Part shown: positions 26,101 to 34,952 of the stretch, in pieces
How positions within the stretch are numbered: position 1 is the stretch's first letter
How the letters are laid out: each line of letters begins with the position of its first letter
DNA from: Sphingomicrobium lutaoense
GTDB taxonomy: Bacteria > Pseudomonadota > Alphaproteobacteria > Sphingomonadales > Sphingomonadaceae
Reading direction: 5' to 3'
NCBI RefSeq assembly: GCF_014195685.1
Contig: NZ_JACICF010000001.1
Location: 404,992 to 468,991 of the forward strand
Length of the DNA: 64,000 bases
Translations under genes and position numbers: made by a program
Notes under the pieces: model-generated
What the model was told of the DNA's origin: nothing
What the model saw: the letters and a program-made list of their open reading frames with translations, nothing else
Database searches by the model: none

Positions 26101-27266
26101 GAAGCCTTCTGTCGCCCGACATCTCGGGTGCCGTGCAGCTGAAAGGCGCGCGGCTGGAAAGCCCGGTCACCGGCATGGTGCTGCGAGGGGTGCAGGCCTC
26201 TGGCCACTTCGACGGCTCGCGCCTCCGGATCGCCGACCTGCGCGGTGCGACCCCCGGCGGCGGCTCGGTGAGCGGCGCGGGACAGGTCATCATCGGCCCG
26301 GCGGGCGTGGGGATGGACCTGTCGTTCGAAACGCAGAAGGCGGCGATCCTTGCCCGCGACGACATCGCCGCTTCGGTGACGGGGCCGATCCGCGTGCGCT
26401 CCTCGGGCAATGGCGGCACGATCAGCGGCAATCTTCGCCTCGACGAAGGCAAGTTCACGCTCGGGCGTGCCGGAACGGTCGCCGCGGTGCCGCGCATCGA
26501 GGTGGTCGAGCGGGGCCTTCCACCCGAGGAAGTGATCGAACGAACGAGCCTCGCGCCCTGGGCGCTGGACCTCGACGTGAAGGGGGGCCCGCTCGAGGTC
26601 CGCGGCCTCGGGATCGACAGCAGCTGGCGCGCCGACCTCGCGATCGGCGGCACCATTCTCGCGCCCCGGCTGAGGGGCGTCGCTACCCTGCGGCGCGGCG
26701 AATATAATTTCGCGGGACGCAATTTCGATCTCACCGAAGGCGAGATCCGCTTTCGCGGCCAGAACCCGCCCGATCCGCTGCTCAATATCGTCGCGGAATC
26801 GCAGCTTCGCGATCTCACCGCCACGGTCGCGGTCGCGGGCACCGGCCTCAATCCGCAAATCAGCTTCACGAGCGTGCCCGCTCTGCCCGAGGACGAACTG
26901 CTCGCCCGGCTGCTGTTCGGCACCTCGATCACCAATCTCTCGGTCGCCGAGGCAGCGCAACTGGGCGTCGCGGTCGCCAGCCTGCGCGGCGGGGGAGGGG
27001 GCCTCGACCCCATCAATTCGATCCGCGAAGCGATCGGGCTCGACCGCCTGCGCATCCTCCCTGCCGACGTCGCGACGGGCCAGAAGACCGCGGTCGCGGC
27101 AGGCAAATATATCACTCGCCGCCTATTCGTCGAAGTGATCAGCGACGGACAGGGCTATACCGCCACCCAGGCCGAGTTCCAGGTCACGCGATGGCTGTCG
27201 ATCCTCGCGGCGATCGACAGCATCAACCGGTCAGGCGCCAACGTGCGGATTTCCAAGGATTATTAG
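23106..27266 (+). CDS. tamB: TamB, translocation and assembly module protein
   Basis: Very long protein of 1386 residues with one N-terminal membrane helix (about 20-42) and an extended repetitive beta structure filling the periplasm, ending in the DUF490 (TamB C-terminal) domain. Features of that domain are ATLRRGEYNFAGRNFDLTEGEIRF, DPLLNIVAESQ and DELLARLLFGTSITNLS. TamB binds TamA in the outer membrane and is thought to form a hydrophobic groove for lipids. It is overlapped with tamA, and the pair form one operon. The gene ends four bases before the convergent PilZ gene. Confidence 0.94.
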   Translation: MAEEEIEAPSAVPRRKPWYRRLARETGWLLLILAGLFALALAAIDSAPGKRFLADRIAAMETASGLSVRIGRIEGSIYDRAVLRNVEVHDTKGVFLTSPAITLEWAPFAWLYNKLHIDELSAETVRLERLPVTRPSRREGPILPGFDIHIGKLSINDMVIGPAIGGEERRGKLAGRVDIRAGRALVDLKAAVEGGDRLAIRLDASPDDNRLDLGARVVAPADGVLAGLLGLPADAELALVGKGDWANWSGNADIMMGEVQLADLALTARNGDYGITGTARPAALLDGTLKSLLAGPQRIDATGRFDERRLSGEASLRGAALDFVARGAVDLGNNRYEDVRVAAQLKRPSALLPTLGGQPVRLAATLDGPMDNMAFTYRLRGAATQIDTYRLENWQADGRGRWGLPPVRVPLTLTAARVSGGGDLVTDIFSAVKLEALLQVSPTSIRADDARLQTRRLRALVDLSLDLSNGDFDVAIDGRMAGYELPGIGRMDISADLSVRPAPGGGTRLAGPVRVDVRRLDNGFFRGLTGGNPTLTSQISLGPDGILRLGDLRLASPEVNLRGNGLRRRDGTFYIEARGEQAGYGPVEVTLDGNIARPEISLRLERPNEALGLNDVAMTLRPTREGFDFTSGGGSRFGPFAATGAILLPAGRDARIEIARLDLAGSSGSGSIAIVEGGFDGQLALQGGEVGGTVTLKAIKAGQRIDLDLTLDQADFPGPPAMRFASGRVDARLLLTPDGGMQVAGTLDVRRARIAGMTFGRVEAQGSLRDGTGSVSARLAGLPGSNFNFNLDAAIASDRIALKGEGALDRVPIRLANAVLSRDGSDWLLSSARLSYAGGQASLAGRFGQTTRIDASLKDLPLSIFDLADPDLGLGGKASGSLDLDLGPRRSGNADLQIKGLSRSGLVLASRPIDVALKAKLEPDQLGMRAVIGLDGKRIGRAQARLSPLGNGDLVADLMRAPIVAQLRYDGPADTLWRLSGFELFDLSGPMAAALDVRGSLLSPDISGAVQLKGARLESPVTGMVLRGVQASGHFDGSRLRIADLRGATPGGGSVSGAGQVIIGPAGVGMDLSFETQKAAILARDDIAASVTGPIRVRSSGNGGTISGNLRLDEGKFTLGRAGTVAAVPRIEVVERGLPPEEVIERTSLAPWALDLDVKGGPLEVRGLGIDSSWRADLAIGGTILAPRLRGVATLRRGEYNFAGRNFDLTEGEIRFRGQNPPDPLLNIVAESQLRDLTATVAVAGTGLNPQISFTSVPALPEDELLARLLFGTSITNLSVAEAAQLGVAVASLRGGGGGLDPINSIREAIGLDRLRILPADVATGQKTAVAAGKYITRRLFVEVISDGQGYTATQAEFQVTRWLSILAAIDSINRSGANVRISKDY

Positions 27267-27269
27267 CGC

Positions 27270-28202
27270 CTAGCGCTTGATGAAGCCTTCCAATTCCTCG
27301 CTCAGTTCGTCGAGCGAGGCGGGCATCCAATGATCGACCCATGGCGATGAAGGCGGCGGCGTCTTGCGCAGATAGTCGGGCGCCGTCCAACTCGGCGGGC
27401 CCGCGACTTCGGGCCGTGCATCGGCCAGCCGCGCCACATCATAGGGCTCCTCGAAGATCAGCCCCGCCTGTCCGCCCCGCGACCAGGAAACGAAGCTGAA
27501 CAATTGCCCGGCTGCGCCAAGGTCGAGAAGCAGACCCGCATCGACCGGCAGGCCGATGCCGCAATCGATCATCGCCCCGGTCTCGGAGATGTTGCGCAGC
27601 CGCACCTGATGCGTGTCATGCTCGTAATGGATGCTGCCCGACCAGATCAGCGGGTGACGCTTGGCAACCCGCGTTTCGCCACCCGCGCGCCGTCGTTTGT
27701 GCGTTCCACCGGTCGAGGACTGGCCCACATCAATATCGCGCACCGCATGCTGGGGGAAGCTCTTGCGGATGGTCGACAGGAGGATGCTGTCGCGCATTGC
27801 CGGATCGCAGCCGAATTGTGTCTCGGCGGTGAATTCCAGTCCCGCGCGGTCGGCACGCAGCCATCGCACTGCGCATTCGACCAAGCCGCCGTCCCCGAAA
27901 TCGAGCATCACCGGCTGCCACAGTTCCAGCGCAAGGTCACAGCGGATCATCGCCCCGCCTTGGCTGACATTGATGAGATCGGCAACATGTTCGCATTGGT
28001 CATGTGTGACGAGGACGACCTGCTCGGCCTTCAATCGGTGACGGTCGCCGCCGCGCGTGTTGCCACCGCGATTCGCACTACGCTTGATCGAAACCGAGGT
28101 GAGATCGTCGAAACGCGACTGCCCGTTACCCTTCCGGGGAAGAAGAGGGCCGTCGTCATCCCTTGCGGGCGGTTGGCCGATACGCTGGCGAAAACTGTTC
28201 AT
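27270..28202 (-). CDS. Protein with two PilZ domains
   Basis: Protein of 310 residues with two tandem PilZ folds. The first, at about residues 55-135, starts with RHRLKAEQ and has NVSQGGAMI; the second, at about 185-265, starts with KRHPLIW and has RNISETGAMIDCG. Both resemble c-di-GMP binding modules, though the classical RxxxR is only partly met, so ligand binding is open. The C-terminal 45 residues form a proline-rich tail ending in a short helix. The ATG at 28202 was preferred over TTG at 28211. An inverted repeat lies across the leader. The window also holds a GGDEF-EAL enzyme at 61670, which could make or remove the ligand. Confidence 0.82.
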   Translation of the reverse strand: MNSFRQRIGQPPARDDDGPLLPRKGNGQSRFDDLTSVSIKRSANRGGNTRGGDRHRLKAEQVVLVTHDQCEHVADLINVSQGGAMIRCDLALELWQPVMLDFGDGGLVECAVRWLRADRAGLEFTAETQFGCDPAMRDSILLSTIRKSFPQHAVRDIDVGQSSTGGTHKRRRAGGETRVAKRHPLIWSGSIHYEHDTHQVRLRNISETGAMIDCGIGLPVDAGLLLDLGAAGQLFSFVSWSRGGQAGLIFEEPYDVARLADARPEVAGPPSWTAPDYLRKTPPPSSPWVDHWMPASLDELSEELEGFIKR

Positions 28203-28209
28203 ACATGAC

Positions 28210-28255
28210 AACCCTTGCGGAATTCGGTCGCGCGCAACCTAGTCCCGCAAGGGTT
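28210..28255. repeat. Inverted repeat in the leader of the dual-PilZ gene
   Basis: Perfect 11-bp arms AACCCTTGCGG (28210-28220) and CCGCAAGGGTT (28245-28255) separated by 24 bases. The first arm includes the likely ribosome-binding region of the PilZ gene (AAGGGTT on the minus strand), so the fold could hide it. A 13-bp AT-rich palindrome TGTTAATTTAACA lies further upstream at 28294-28306. Confidence 0.6.
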
Positions 28256-28317
28256 ACGATATCTTTAGGATCGCGGTTAATCCTGCGATTGAATGTTAAT
28301 TTAACAGCCGCCCGTGA

Positions 28318-29730
28318 TCAGGCGCTGTAATACATGTCGAATTCGGCGGCGGTCGGCGTGGTTTCCCAACGCATCACTTCTTCCCACTTCAATTCCATAT
28401 AGGCATCGATCTGGTCGTCGGTGAACACCTCGCCCTGCGTAAGGAATTCGCGGTCCTTGTCGAGAGCGACAAGCGCTTCGCGAAGCGATCCGCACACGGT
28501 CGGAACATCGACCAGTTCCTGCGGCGGCAGGTCGTATAGATTCTTGTCCATCGCCTCACCCGGATGGATGCGGTTCTGGATCCCGTCGATGCCCGCCATG
28601 AGCAGCGCCGAATAGGCCAGATAGGGATTGGCCATCGCGTCGGGGAAGCGGAATTCGACGCGCTTGGTCTTTTCGCCCGCGCCATAGGGAATCCGGCACG
28701 ATGCCGAACGGTTGCGGCTCGAATAGGCCAGCAGGACTGGCGCCTCGAAGCCCGGCACCAGCCGCTTGTAGCTGTTGGTGGTGGGATTGGTGAAGGCATT
28801 GAGCGCACGGGCATGCTTGACCACCCCGCCGATGAAATAGAGCGCGGTTTCCGAAAGCCCCGCATAGCCATCGCCCGCGAACAGCGGCTTGCCGTCCTTC
28901 CAGATCGACATGTGCGTGTGCATCCCCGAACCATTGTCGGTGGCAATGGGCTTGGGCATGAAGGTCGCGGTCTTGCCATAGGCATGGGCGACCATGTGGA
29001 CGACATATTTGTAGATCTGCATCCGGTCGGCGGTCTCGGTCAGTTCGCCATAGGTAAGGCCCAGTTCGTGCTGCGCGGCGGCGACTTCATGGTGATGCTT
29101 GTCGCACGGCAGGCCCATTTCCAGCATGGTCGAGACCATCTCGCCGCGAATGTCCGACGCGCTGTCGACCGGCGCGACCGGGAAATAGCCGCCCTTCTCG
29201 CGCGGGCGGTGCCCCATATTGCCACTCTCATATTCGCGATTGGCGTTGGTCGGCAGTTCGATGTCGTCGATCTTGAAACCGTTGCCATTATAGCCGTCGT
29301 AGAAACGCACGTCGTCGAACATGAAGAATTCGGCTTCGGGGCCGACATAGATGGTGTCGCCGATGCCCGTATTCTTGAGGAAGGCCTCGGCGCGCGTCGC
29401 GGTCGAGCGCGGATCACGTGCATAGAGTTCGCCCGTCGCCGGATCGACCACGTTGCAGAACAGGACCAGCGTCGGGGTCGCCATGAACGGGTCGACATAA
29501 AGGGCGTCGAGGTCGGGCCGCAGGATCATGTCGCTTTCGTTGATCGCCTTCCAGCCCTGGATCGAAGAGCCGTCGAACATGAAGCCGTCGGCCAGCTGGT
29601 CCTCGTCAAGCGCCGAGGCGACCATCGAGAGATGCTGCCACTTTCCCTTGGGGTCGGTGAAGCGCAGGTCGACATATTCGATTTCTTCGTCTTCGATCCG
29701 CTTGAGTACGTCTTTTGCCTGCGTCGCCAT
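28318..29730 (-). CDS. glnA: Type I glutamine synthetase
   Basis: Enzyme of 470 residues joining ammonia to glutamate with ATP, the main entry of nitrogen. [11 protein letters not shown], the metal-site block [26 protein letters not shown] and the nucleotide/ammonia segments are all present. The tyrosine in [12 protein letters not shown], the adenylylation site of type I-beta enzymes, is intact, so control by GlnE is expected. The length is that of the family. A frame open to 30948 is an artefact; the ATG at 29730 gives the family N-terminus. glnB is 1.7 kb away on the same strand, separated from it by a divergent kinase gene and an HTH gene. Confidence 0.96.
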   Translation of the reverse strand: MATQAKDVLKRIEDEEIEYVDLRFTDPKGKWQHLSMVASALDEDQLADGFMFDGSSIQGWKAINESDMILRPDLDALYVDPFMATPTLVLFCNVVDPATGELYARDPRSTATRAEAFLKNTGIGDTIYVGPEAEFFMFDDVRFYDGYNGNGFKIDDIELPTNANREYESGNMGHRPREKGGYFPVAPVDSASDIRGEMVSTMLEMGLPCDKHHHEVAAAQHELGLTYGELTETADRMQIYKYVVHMVAHAYGKTATFMPKPIATDNGSGMHTHMSIWKDGKPLFAGDGYAGLSETALYFIGGVVKHARALNAFTNPTTNSYKRLVPGFEAPVLLAYSSRNRSASCRIPYGAGEKTKRVEFRFPDAMANPYLAYSALLMAGIDGIQNRIHPGEAMDKNLYDLPPQELVDVPTVCGSLREALVALDKDREFLTQGEVFTDDQIDAYMELKWEEVMRWETTPTAAEFDMYYSA

Positions 29731-29904
29731 GATACTGCCTGCTCCATCTCGATGAGGGTTTCGCCAGCCAACGCCCGTCGGCCCGCGATGTTGCGAAGGG
29801 ATTCCACGCAGGCCGCTTCCCGGCAAGCGCGATTGCGGCGGCGGTGAACAATTCACGGGCGATGCGCAGCCGGAACGATTGAAGCCAATTCTCGTTCGCC
29901 CATC

Positions 29905-31248
29905 ATGCCAAGGGAAATCGTGCCGGGGCGCTGGCAAATGCGCCGCCTTTTGTTGATGGGCCCGAGGGTACCGAGCCTCATCCTCCTGCTCCTCGTCGCC
30001 GCCGCTATTGCCGGAATCGTCCTGTCCTTGGTCACCACCTTCGAGGCCGAGCGCGAGCTGCGCGACCAGGTTGGCCAGACCAACGACATCCTCGCCGAAC
30101 TCCGCAACGTGCAGCGCGCCGCTACCGATGCAGAGGCGGGCCAGCGCGGCTATGTTCTCACCGGCGACGAACGCTATCTCGAAAATTACCGCAGTGGGGC
30201 CGACGTGGCGCTCCCTGCTCTTGAGCAATTGGAAGACCGGATCGGCCCTTACCCCTCGGAGGTACAGGAAGACGGCCTCGCTCGCTTGCGCCGCGCGGTC
30301 ACTTCCAAGATGCGCGAACTGGAAATCGGCGTCGACCTCGTTCGCCAGGGCCAGCGCGAGGACGCAATGCGCTGGGTCGACACCGATACCGGGCTCGAAC
30401 TGATGGACGAGATCCGCTCGGTCACCGAAGCAATGGAAAATCACGAACAATCGGTGCTCGCCGACGATCTCGAAGCGGTCGAACGCGCCGCCGCGCGCAC
30501 CCAGCCGATCATCCTGATCCTCTCGGCGCTCGTTCTTGCCTTTCTCGCGATCGGACTCTTCGGATCGATGCGGATGCTCCGCGCCGAACGGGCCGCCCGC
30601 CGCGCCGAAAGCGATCGCCGCGCGCGCGAACAGGCCGACCTCCTGGCCCGCGAACTCAATCACCGGGTGAAGAATATCTTCGCGGTGGTGCAGGCGGTGG
30701 TCGGCAGCACGCTGCGCAGCGAGGAGGAAGTGCAGGCCGCCGCCCAAAAGGTCAGTGAGCGGATTCAGGCGCTGTCGATCGCGCATGAAGTCAGCCAGGG
30801 CGCGCTCGACCGTCCGACCGCCAGCCTCGAACTGCTGCTCGAAACAACGCTCGCTCCCTATGACGATCCGCGCCGCACGCTCGAAATCGACGGCCCCGCG
30901 GTCGAGCTTGCCAATGACCAGATCACCCCCATCGGCATGATCGTCCATGAACTCGCCACCAATGCGATCAAATATGGCAGCTGGTCAGTCGATGACGGCG
31001 CGGTCGAGATCCACTGGACCGCCGAGCCGGTGGGCAACAATGGCGTCCGCGTCGAATGGCATTGGCGCGAAAAGGGCGGCCCCGTGCCCCAACCGAACGA
31101 AGGCACGCGTCGCAGCGGTTTCGGCTCGCGCATGATCGACATGTCGGTGCGGCAGCTGGGCGCCAGCTACGAGCGCGAATGGCTCGACGAAGGCCTGCAT
31201 GTCCGCCTCGTCTTCAGCCTTTCGGTCGATGGTGCGGGAAATCAGTAG
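29905..31248 (+). CDS. CHASE3-HWE/HisKA_2 sensor histidine kinase
   Basis: Membrane sensor kinase of 447 residues. There are helices at about residues 24-46 and 202-222, and between them a periplasmic CHASE3-type four-helix domain ([36 protein letters not shown]). The cytoplasmic part has the H-box ELNHRVKN at 250-257 (His253) and an N-box [10 protein letters not shown], as in the HWE/HisKA_2 group, which often signals to PhyR-like or single-domain regulators in alphaproteobacteria. No response regulator is adjacent. Its 3' end overlaps the convergent HTH gene by seven bases. The position, facing away from glnA, suggests insertion into an older glnB-glnA pair. Confidence 0.9.
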   Translation: MPREIVPGRWQMRRLLLMGPRVPSLILLLLVAAAIAGIVLSLVTTFEAERELRDQVGQTNDILAELRNVQRAATDAEAGQRGYVLTGDERYLENYRSGADVALPALEQLEDRIGPYPSEVQEDGLARLRRAVTSKMRELEIGVDLVRQGQREDAMRWVDTDTGLELMDEIRSVTEAMENHEQSVLADDLEAVERAAARTQPIILILSALVLAFLAIGLFGSMRMLRAERAARRAESDRRAREQADLLARELNHRVKNIFAVVQAVVGSTLRSEEEVQAAAQKVSERIQALSIAHEVSQGALDRPTASLELLLETTLAPYDDPRRTLEIDGPAVELANDQITPIGMIVHELATNAIKYGSWSVDDGAVEIHWTAEPVGNNGVRVEWHWREKGGPVPQPNEGTRRSGFGSRMIDMSVRQLGASYEREWLDEGLHVRLVFSLSVDGAGNQ

Positions 31249-31454
31249 GAACGACGCTGGGCGCTCAACAGCATCCGGAGCAGCATCGCCACCGGACGCG
31301 GCACCCCGACCTTGCCTTCGAGCCACAGGCTCACCGCCGAACGGCTGACCCCGATCGCTTCGGCCAGCTGGCCCTGCGTCCGATAGCCCAGCGCGCGCAT
31401 TGTGCGGCGCAATTCGTCGGGGCTCATCGAGGCGAGGCGGGGATCGCTGGTCAT
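31242..31454 (-). CDS. Small helix-turn-helix DNA-binding protein (XRE-like)
   Basis: Protein of 70 residues that is almost only a helix-turn-helix: TQGQLAEAIGVSRSAVSLWLEGK at about residues 26-48, with flanking helices. This is the XRE/Cro type fold used by small repressors and antitoxins. The start has AGAAGGG upstream. It begins 11 bases after the glnB stop in the same direction, so it is probably the second gene of a glnB operon. Its target is unknown. It overlaps the end of the convergent kinase gene by seven bases. Confidence 0.75.
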   Translation of the reverse strand: MTSDPRLASMSPDELRRTMRALGYRTQGQLAEAIGVSRSAVSLWLEGKVGVPRPVAMLLRMLLSAQRRSY

Positions 31455-31465
31455 CGGCCCTTCTC

Positions 31466-31930
<465 letters not shown>

Positions 31931-31945
31931 TCAAAGGGCAAGGTT

Positions 31946-32701
31946 ATGAAAGCGATCATTCTCTCCGCCGGCCAGGGATCACGGCTGGGCGCGCTCACCC
32001 ATGAGCGGCCCAAGTGCCTGATCGAATTCAATGGCCGCACGCTTCTCGACCGCCAGCTCGACACGCTCGACAAGAATGGCGTCGAGGAAGTAACGGTGGT
32101 CACCGGTTTTCGCGACGATGGGATCGAGGAATCGCTCGCGCGCCGCACCGGCGGGCCGCAAGTGAAGACGATCTTCAATCCCTTCTTCAAGGTCGCCGAC
32201 AATCTCGGCAGCCTCTATGTCGCCCGCGCCGCGCTCGAAGGCGACACGCTCGTCTGGAACGGCGACACGCTGGTCTCTGACGCGCTGATGGCTGCGGTCC
32301 TCGAAAACCGGCAGGAAGGCATCTGCGTCACCATCGACCGCAAGCCTTCCTATGACGATGACGACATGAAGGTCGTCACCGGCCAGGACGGCCTTCTCCA
32401 CGCCATCGGCAAGCGCTTGCCGATGCGGGCGGTCAATGCCGAATCGATCGGACTGCTCGCGTTCCGCGGCGATGGTGCCGAACGCTTCCGCCGCGCGGTC
32501 GAAGAGGCCATCCGCAGCAAGGAAGGCACGACCATCTGGTATCTGCGCGTGATCCACCAGCTCGCGCAGAGAGAGGATATCCACACCCTCGACATCCAGG
32601 GCCATGAATGGGGCGAAGTCGACTTCCCCGAGGATGTCGATGCCGCGCGCGAACTCACCGCCCGCTGGGACGCAGCCCAGCGCGACGTCGCCGCCGCTTA
32701 A
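31946..32701 (+). CDS. NTP transferase, sugar-phosphate / phosphocholine cytidylyltransferase-like
   Basis: Protein of 251 residues with the nucleotidyltransferase fold. The N-terminal MKAIILSAGQGSRLGALTHE has the G-x-G-x-R glycine-rich loop, and the PKCLIEFNGRTLLDRQLD block is conserved. An aspartate in WNGDTLV binds metal. The DVDAA near the end resembles LicC- or CTP:phosphocholine-type enzymes, but a sugar-nucleotide role is also possible. It starts 141 bases from the divergent glnB start. Genes for a whole choline or sugar pathway are not next to it. Confidence 0.82.
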   Translation: MKAIILSAGQGSRLGALTHERPKCLIEFNGRTLLDRQLDTLDKNGVEEVTVVTGFRDDGIEESLARRTGGPQVKTIFNPFFKVADNLGSLYVARAALEGDTLVWNGDTLVSDALMAAVLENRQEGICVTIDRKPSYDDDDMKVVTGQDGLLHAIGKRLPMRAVNAESIGLLAFRGDGAERFRRAVEEAIRSKEGTTIWYLRVIHQLAQREDIHTLDIQGHEWGEVDFPEDVDAARELTARWDAAQRDVAAA

Positions 32702-33528
32702 GCGTAGGGCGGCTTGGCGAGGCCCTTGGGGCTCTTGGTGAAAATCTCGTGACCGTCTTCGGTAATCCCGATCGAATGTTCGAACTGGGCCGACAATGAG
32801 CGGTCGCGGGTGACCGCGGTCCAACCGTCATCGAGAAGCTTCACGTCGGCCCGGCCGATATTGATCATCGGTTCGACGGTGAAGAACATGCCGGGCTTGA
32901 GTTCGGGACCCGTGCCGGGACGGCCCGCATGGACCACTTCGGGGCTGTCGTGGAACAGTCGCCCGAGACCATGGCCGCAGAAATCGCGCACCACGCCATA
33001 ACGATGCTTTTCGGCATGGCTCTGGATGGCATGCGAAATATCGCCCAGCCGGTTGCCGGGCTTCGCCTGCTCGAGGCCGAGCATCAGGCATTCATAGGTC
33101 ACCGCGACAAGGCGCTGCGCCTTCACATTGGGCTTTCCGACGAAATACATGCGGCTGGTATCGCCATGCCAGCCATCGAGGATCGGCGTGACGTCGATAT
33201 TGACGATATCGCCGTCCTTGAGCTTCTTGTCCGAGGGGATGCCATGGCACACGACATGGTTGATCGAGGTGCAGCAGCTCTTGGTATAGCCGCGATAACC
33301 CAGTGTCGCGGGCACCGCGCCGGCATCGAGGGTCATCGAATGGACGATGCTGTCGAGTTCGCCCGTGGTCACGCCCGGCACCACATGGGCGACCAGCGCA
33401 TCGAGGATCTCGGCGGCAAGCCGTCCGGCCTTGCGCATGCCTTCGAAGCCTTCGGGGCCATGCAGCTTGATCACGCCATTTTTCGGCTCGACCCGGTCCT
33501 CGGGCCCGACATGGATATATTCGGTCAT
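32698..33528 (-). CDS. map: Methionine aminopeptidase type I
   Basis: Enzyme of 276 residues removing the first methionine of new proteins. Metal ligands are in NHVVCHGIPSDKKLKDGDIVNIDVT, SRMYFVGK, VRDFCGHGLGRLFHDSPEV, FFTVEPMINIG and FEHSIGIT. The order is that of bacterial MetAP-Ia. The ATG at 33528 matches the family N-terminus; the extension to 33597 uses TTG and adds non-conserved sequence. It ends convergently with the nucleotidyltransferase gene, overlapping by four bases. Confidence 0.95.
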   Translation of the reverse strand: MTEYIHVGPEDRVEPKNGVIKLHGPEGFEGMRKAGRLAAEILDALVAHVVPGVTTGELDSIVHSMTLDAGAVPATLGYRGYTKSCCTSINHVVCHGIPSDKKLKDGDIVNIDVTPILDGWHGDTSRMYFVGKPNVKAQRLVAVTYECLMLGLEQAKPGNRLGDISHAIQSHAEKHRYGVVRDFCGHGLGRLFHDSPEVVHAGRPGTGPELKPGMFFTVEPMINIGRADVKLLDDGWTAVTRDRSLSAQFEHSIGITEDGHEIFTKSPKGLAKPPYA

Positions 33529-33650
33529 GGCCGCGATATAGGCGAGCTTGCCGCCGATTGCGAGGCAGGAGCCGTCAAGCGCGATTTTCAGGGGCAAAGC
33601 AGGCCCTCCCGGCCTTCCCGACCGCTCCGCTTTCGGGCATGGATGCGGCC

Positions 33651-34406
33651 ATGGGACGAATCTACACCGCTGCCTTGTGCATCATCGGGGACGAGATCCT
33701 CTCGGGCCGCACGCAGGACCGGAATGTCGCCCAGATCGCGCAATGGCTCAACGTGCAGGGCATACGCCTCGCCGAGGTCAGGGTGGTGCCCGATGTCGAG
33801 GAAAAGATCGTCAAGGCGGTCAACGAATTGCGCGACGAAAATGACTATCTCTTCACGACTGGCGGCATCGGCCCAACGCATGACGATATCACGGTCGATG
33901 CGATCGCCGCGGCGCTCGAAGTGCCAGTCGTCGAACATCCCGAAGCCCGCGCGATGCTCGAGAATTATTACGCCAGGATCGGCGGCGAGCTGACCGAGGC
34001 CCGCTTGCGCATGGCGCGGGTGCCAGAGGGCGCCGACCTCATTCCCAATCCGGTTTCGGGCGCTCCCGGGATCAAGGTCGCCAACATCTTCATCATGGCG
34101 GGCATCCCCCACATCACCGCGGGGATGCTCGAAGGGCTGACCGGCACCTTGGAAGGCGGCAATCCGCTCGTCTCCGAAACGGTCGGTGCTTTCGTTCCCG
34201 AAAGCGAGGTCGCCGATATGCTGCGCGAAGTGATGAAGCGCTATCCCGACACCGCGATCGGCAGCTATCCCTTCTTCAAGGACGGCAGGGTCGGCTCCAA
34301 TTTCGTGGTACGCGCCGAAGATGGCGAAGTGGCGAAGCGCTGCGCGAACGAGCTGGCGGAAAAGCTCGACACCGCCGGTTTTCCGAGTGTCCCCGGCGGC
34401 ATCTGA
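33651..34406 (+). CDS. CinA-like molybdopterin-binding domain protein
   Basis: Protein of 251 residues with the MoCF-biosynthesis fold of CinA and YfaY: ALCIIGDEILSGRTQDRNV at the N-terminus, then LFTTGGIGPTHDDITVDAIA and NPVSGAPGIKV. The deamidase domain of full CinA (NMN deamidase) is missing, which is common in alphaproteobacteria. The name competence/damage-inducible protein A is by homology only. Several close ATG choices exist (33639, 33651); 33651 fits the family N-terminus. Downstream lies a structured non-coding segment ending at 34541. Confidence 0.87.
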   Translation: MGRIYTAALCIIGDEILSGRTQDRNVAQIAQWLNVQGIRLAEVRVVPDVEEKIVKAVNELRDENDYLFTTGGIGPTHDDITVDAIAAALEVPVVEHPEARAMLENYYARIGGELTEARLRMARVPEGADLIPNPVSGAPGIKVANIFIMAGIPHITAGMLEGLTGTLEGGNPLVSETVGAFVPESEVADMLREVMKRYPDTAIGSYPFFKDGRVGSNFVVRAEDGEVAKRCANELAEKLDTAGFPSVPGGI

Positions 34407-34432
34407 CCCTTTCGGGTATGGAGCGGGGGAGG

Positions 34433-34541
34433 GGCAGAAACCTCCGGGGACCGGACACAGCAGCCGGCGGGAGGGCCCAAGCTGCCTTATTCCCATTCGT
34501 GCGCGCTCTGGGTCCGGTTACAGGCGCACGCGATTATTTTT
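34433..34541 (+). other. Structured non-coding segment, possible small RNA or structured 3' UTR
   Basis: Between the CinA-like gene and the next gene, the plus strand can fold into a long interrupted hairpin: GGCAG 34433-34437 with CTGCC 34482-34486, CCTCC 34441-34445 with GGAGG 34470-34474, and CCGG 34451-34454 with CCGG 34464-34467. A terminator-like hairpin follows at once. No known RNA family was recognised; it does not look like 6S, SRP or tmRNA. Confidence 0.35.
34498..34541 (+). terminator. Terminator-like hairpin downstream of the CinA-like gene
   Basis: Stem CGTGCGC / GCGCACG (34498-34504 and 34524-34530), with inner CTG/CAG, followed by CGATTATTTTT. The T run coincides with the last codons of the convergent gene on the minus strand. 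Confidence 0.5.
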
Positions 34542-34878
34542 CGAGTGAACGATACCAGTCGGCATACGGCGTGTTCTCGGCCATGCGCCGGTTGTAGTCG
34601 GGCGCGCCATCGTCCCACCAGGGATCGCCCCGCTCGCCCAACGCATGTTTGGCCGCATCGACCGCTTGCCGTGCTTTCTCGCGCGCCGCGGCATCGCCCG
34701 CGGCCATCGCCCGGCCCTTGGCACTGCGTGCCCGCATCAACTCGGTCACCAGCCCCCGCCGCTTTTCTTCGGGCAGCGAAGGATCGCTCATCCGCCACAA
34801 ACGACCGCGCACCACGAAATAGCGTCCGTCGGGCGTGACCGGGTGGCGGGCAGGGGGCCTGCTTGATCCTTGGCTCAT
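34534..34878 (-). CDS. Conserved hypothetical protein
   Basis: Soluble, basic protein of 114 residues. The N-terminal part HPVTPDGRYFVVRGRLWRMSDPSL reads like a short beta sheet, followed by a long helix (EEKRRGLVTELMRARSAKGRAMAAGDAAAREKARQAVDAAKHALG) and a tryptophan-rich end PWWDDGAPDYNRR. I have seen this layout in other sphingomonad proteins but know no function. The ATG at 34878 was chosen because the longer frame to 34947 enters the promoter region of the divergent antiporter. Confidence 0.7.
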   Translation of the reverse strand: MSQGSSRPPARHPVTPDGRYFVVRGRLWRMSDPSLPEEKRRGLVTELMRARSAKGRAMAAGDAAAREKARQAVDAAKHALGERGDPWWDDGAPDYNRRMAENTPYADWYRSLEK

Positions 34879-34952
34879 GAACAGGCAATCGGAACGGGCG
34901 CGTTTCTGTTCCGTTAACTGCAGGAATTCAGAAGAAAGCCGGGGCACCCTCT

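Noticed and set aside
28260-28306. CtrA-type TTAA-N7-TTAA box upstream of the dual-PilZ gene
   Set aside because: TTAA elements are present, but none has the right 7-base spacing.
29731-30948. Upstream extension of the glnA frame to 876 codons
   Set aside because: The extra sequence is antisense to the histidine kinase gene, and glutamine synthetase begins at 29730 with the family N-terminus.
34407-34541. 6S RNA candidate
   Set aside because: A GGTTACAG string resembles E. coli 6S, but the region folds into two separate hairpins rather than one long rod with a central bubble.
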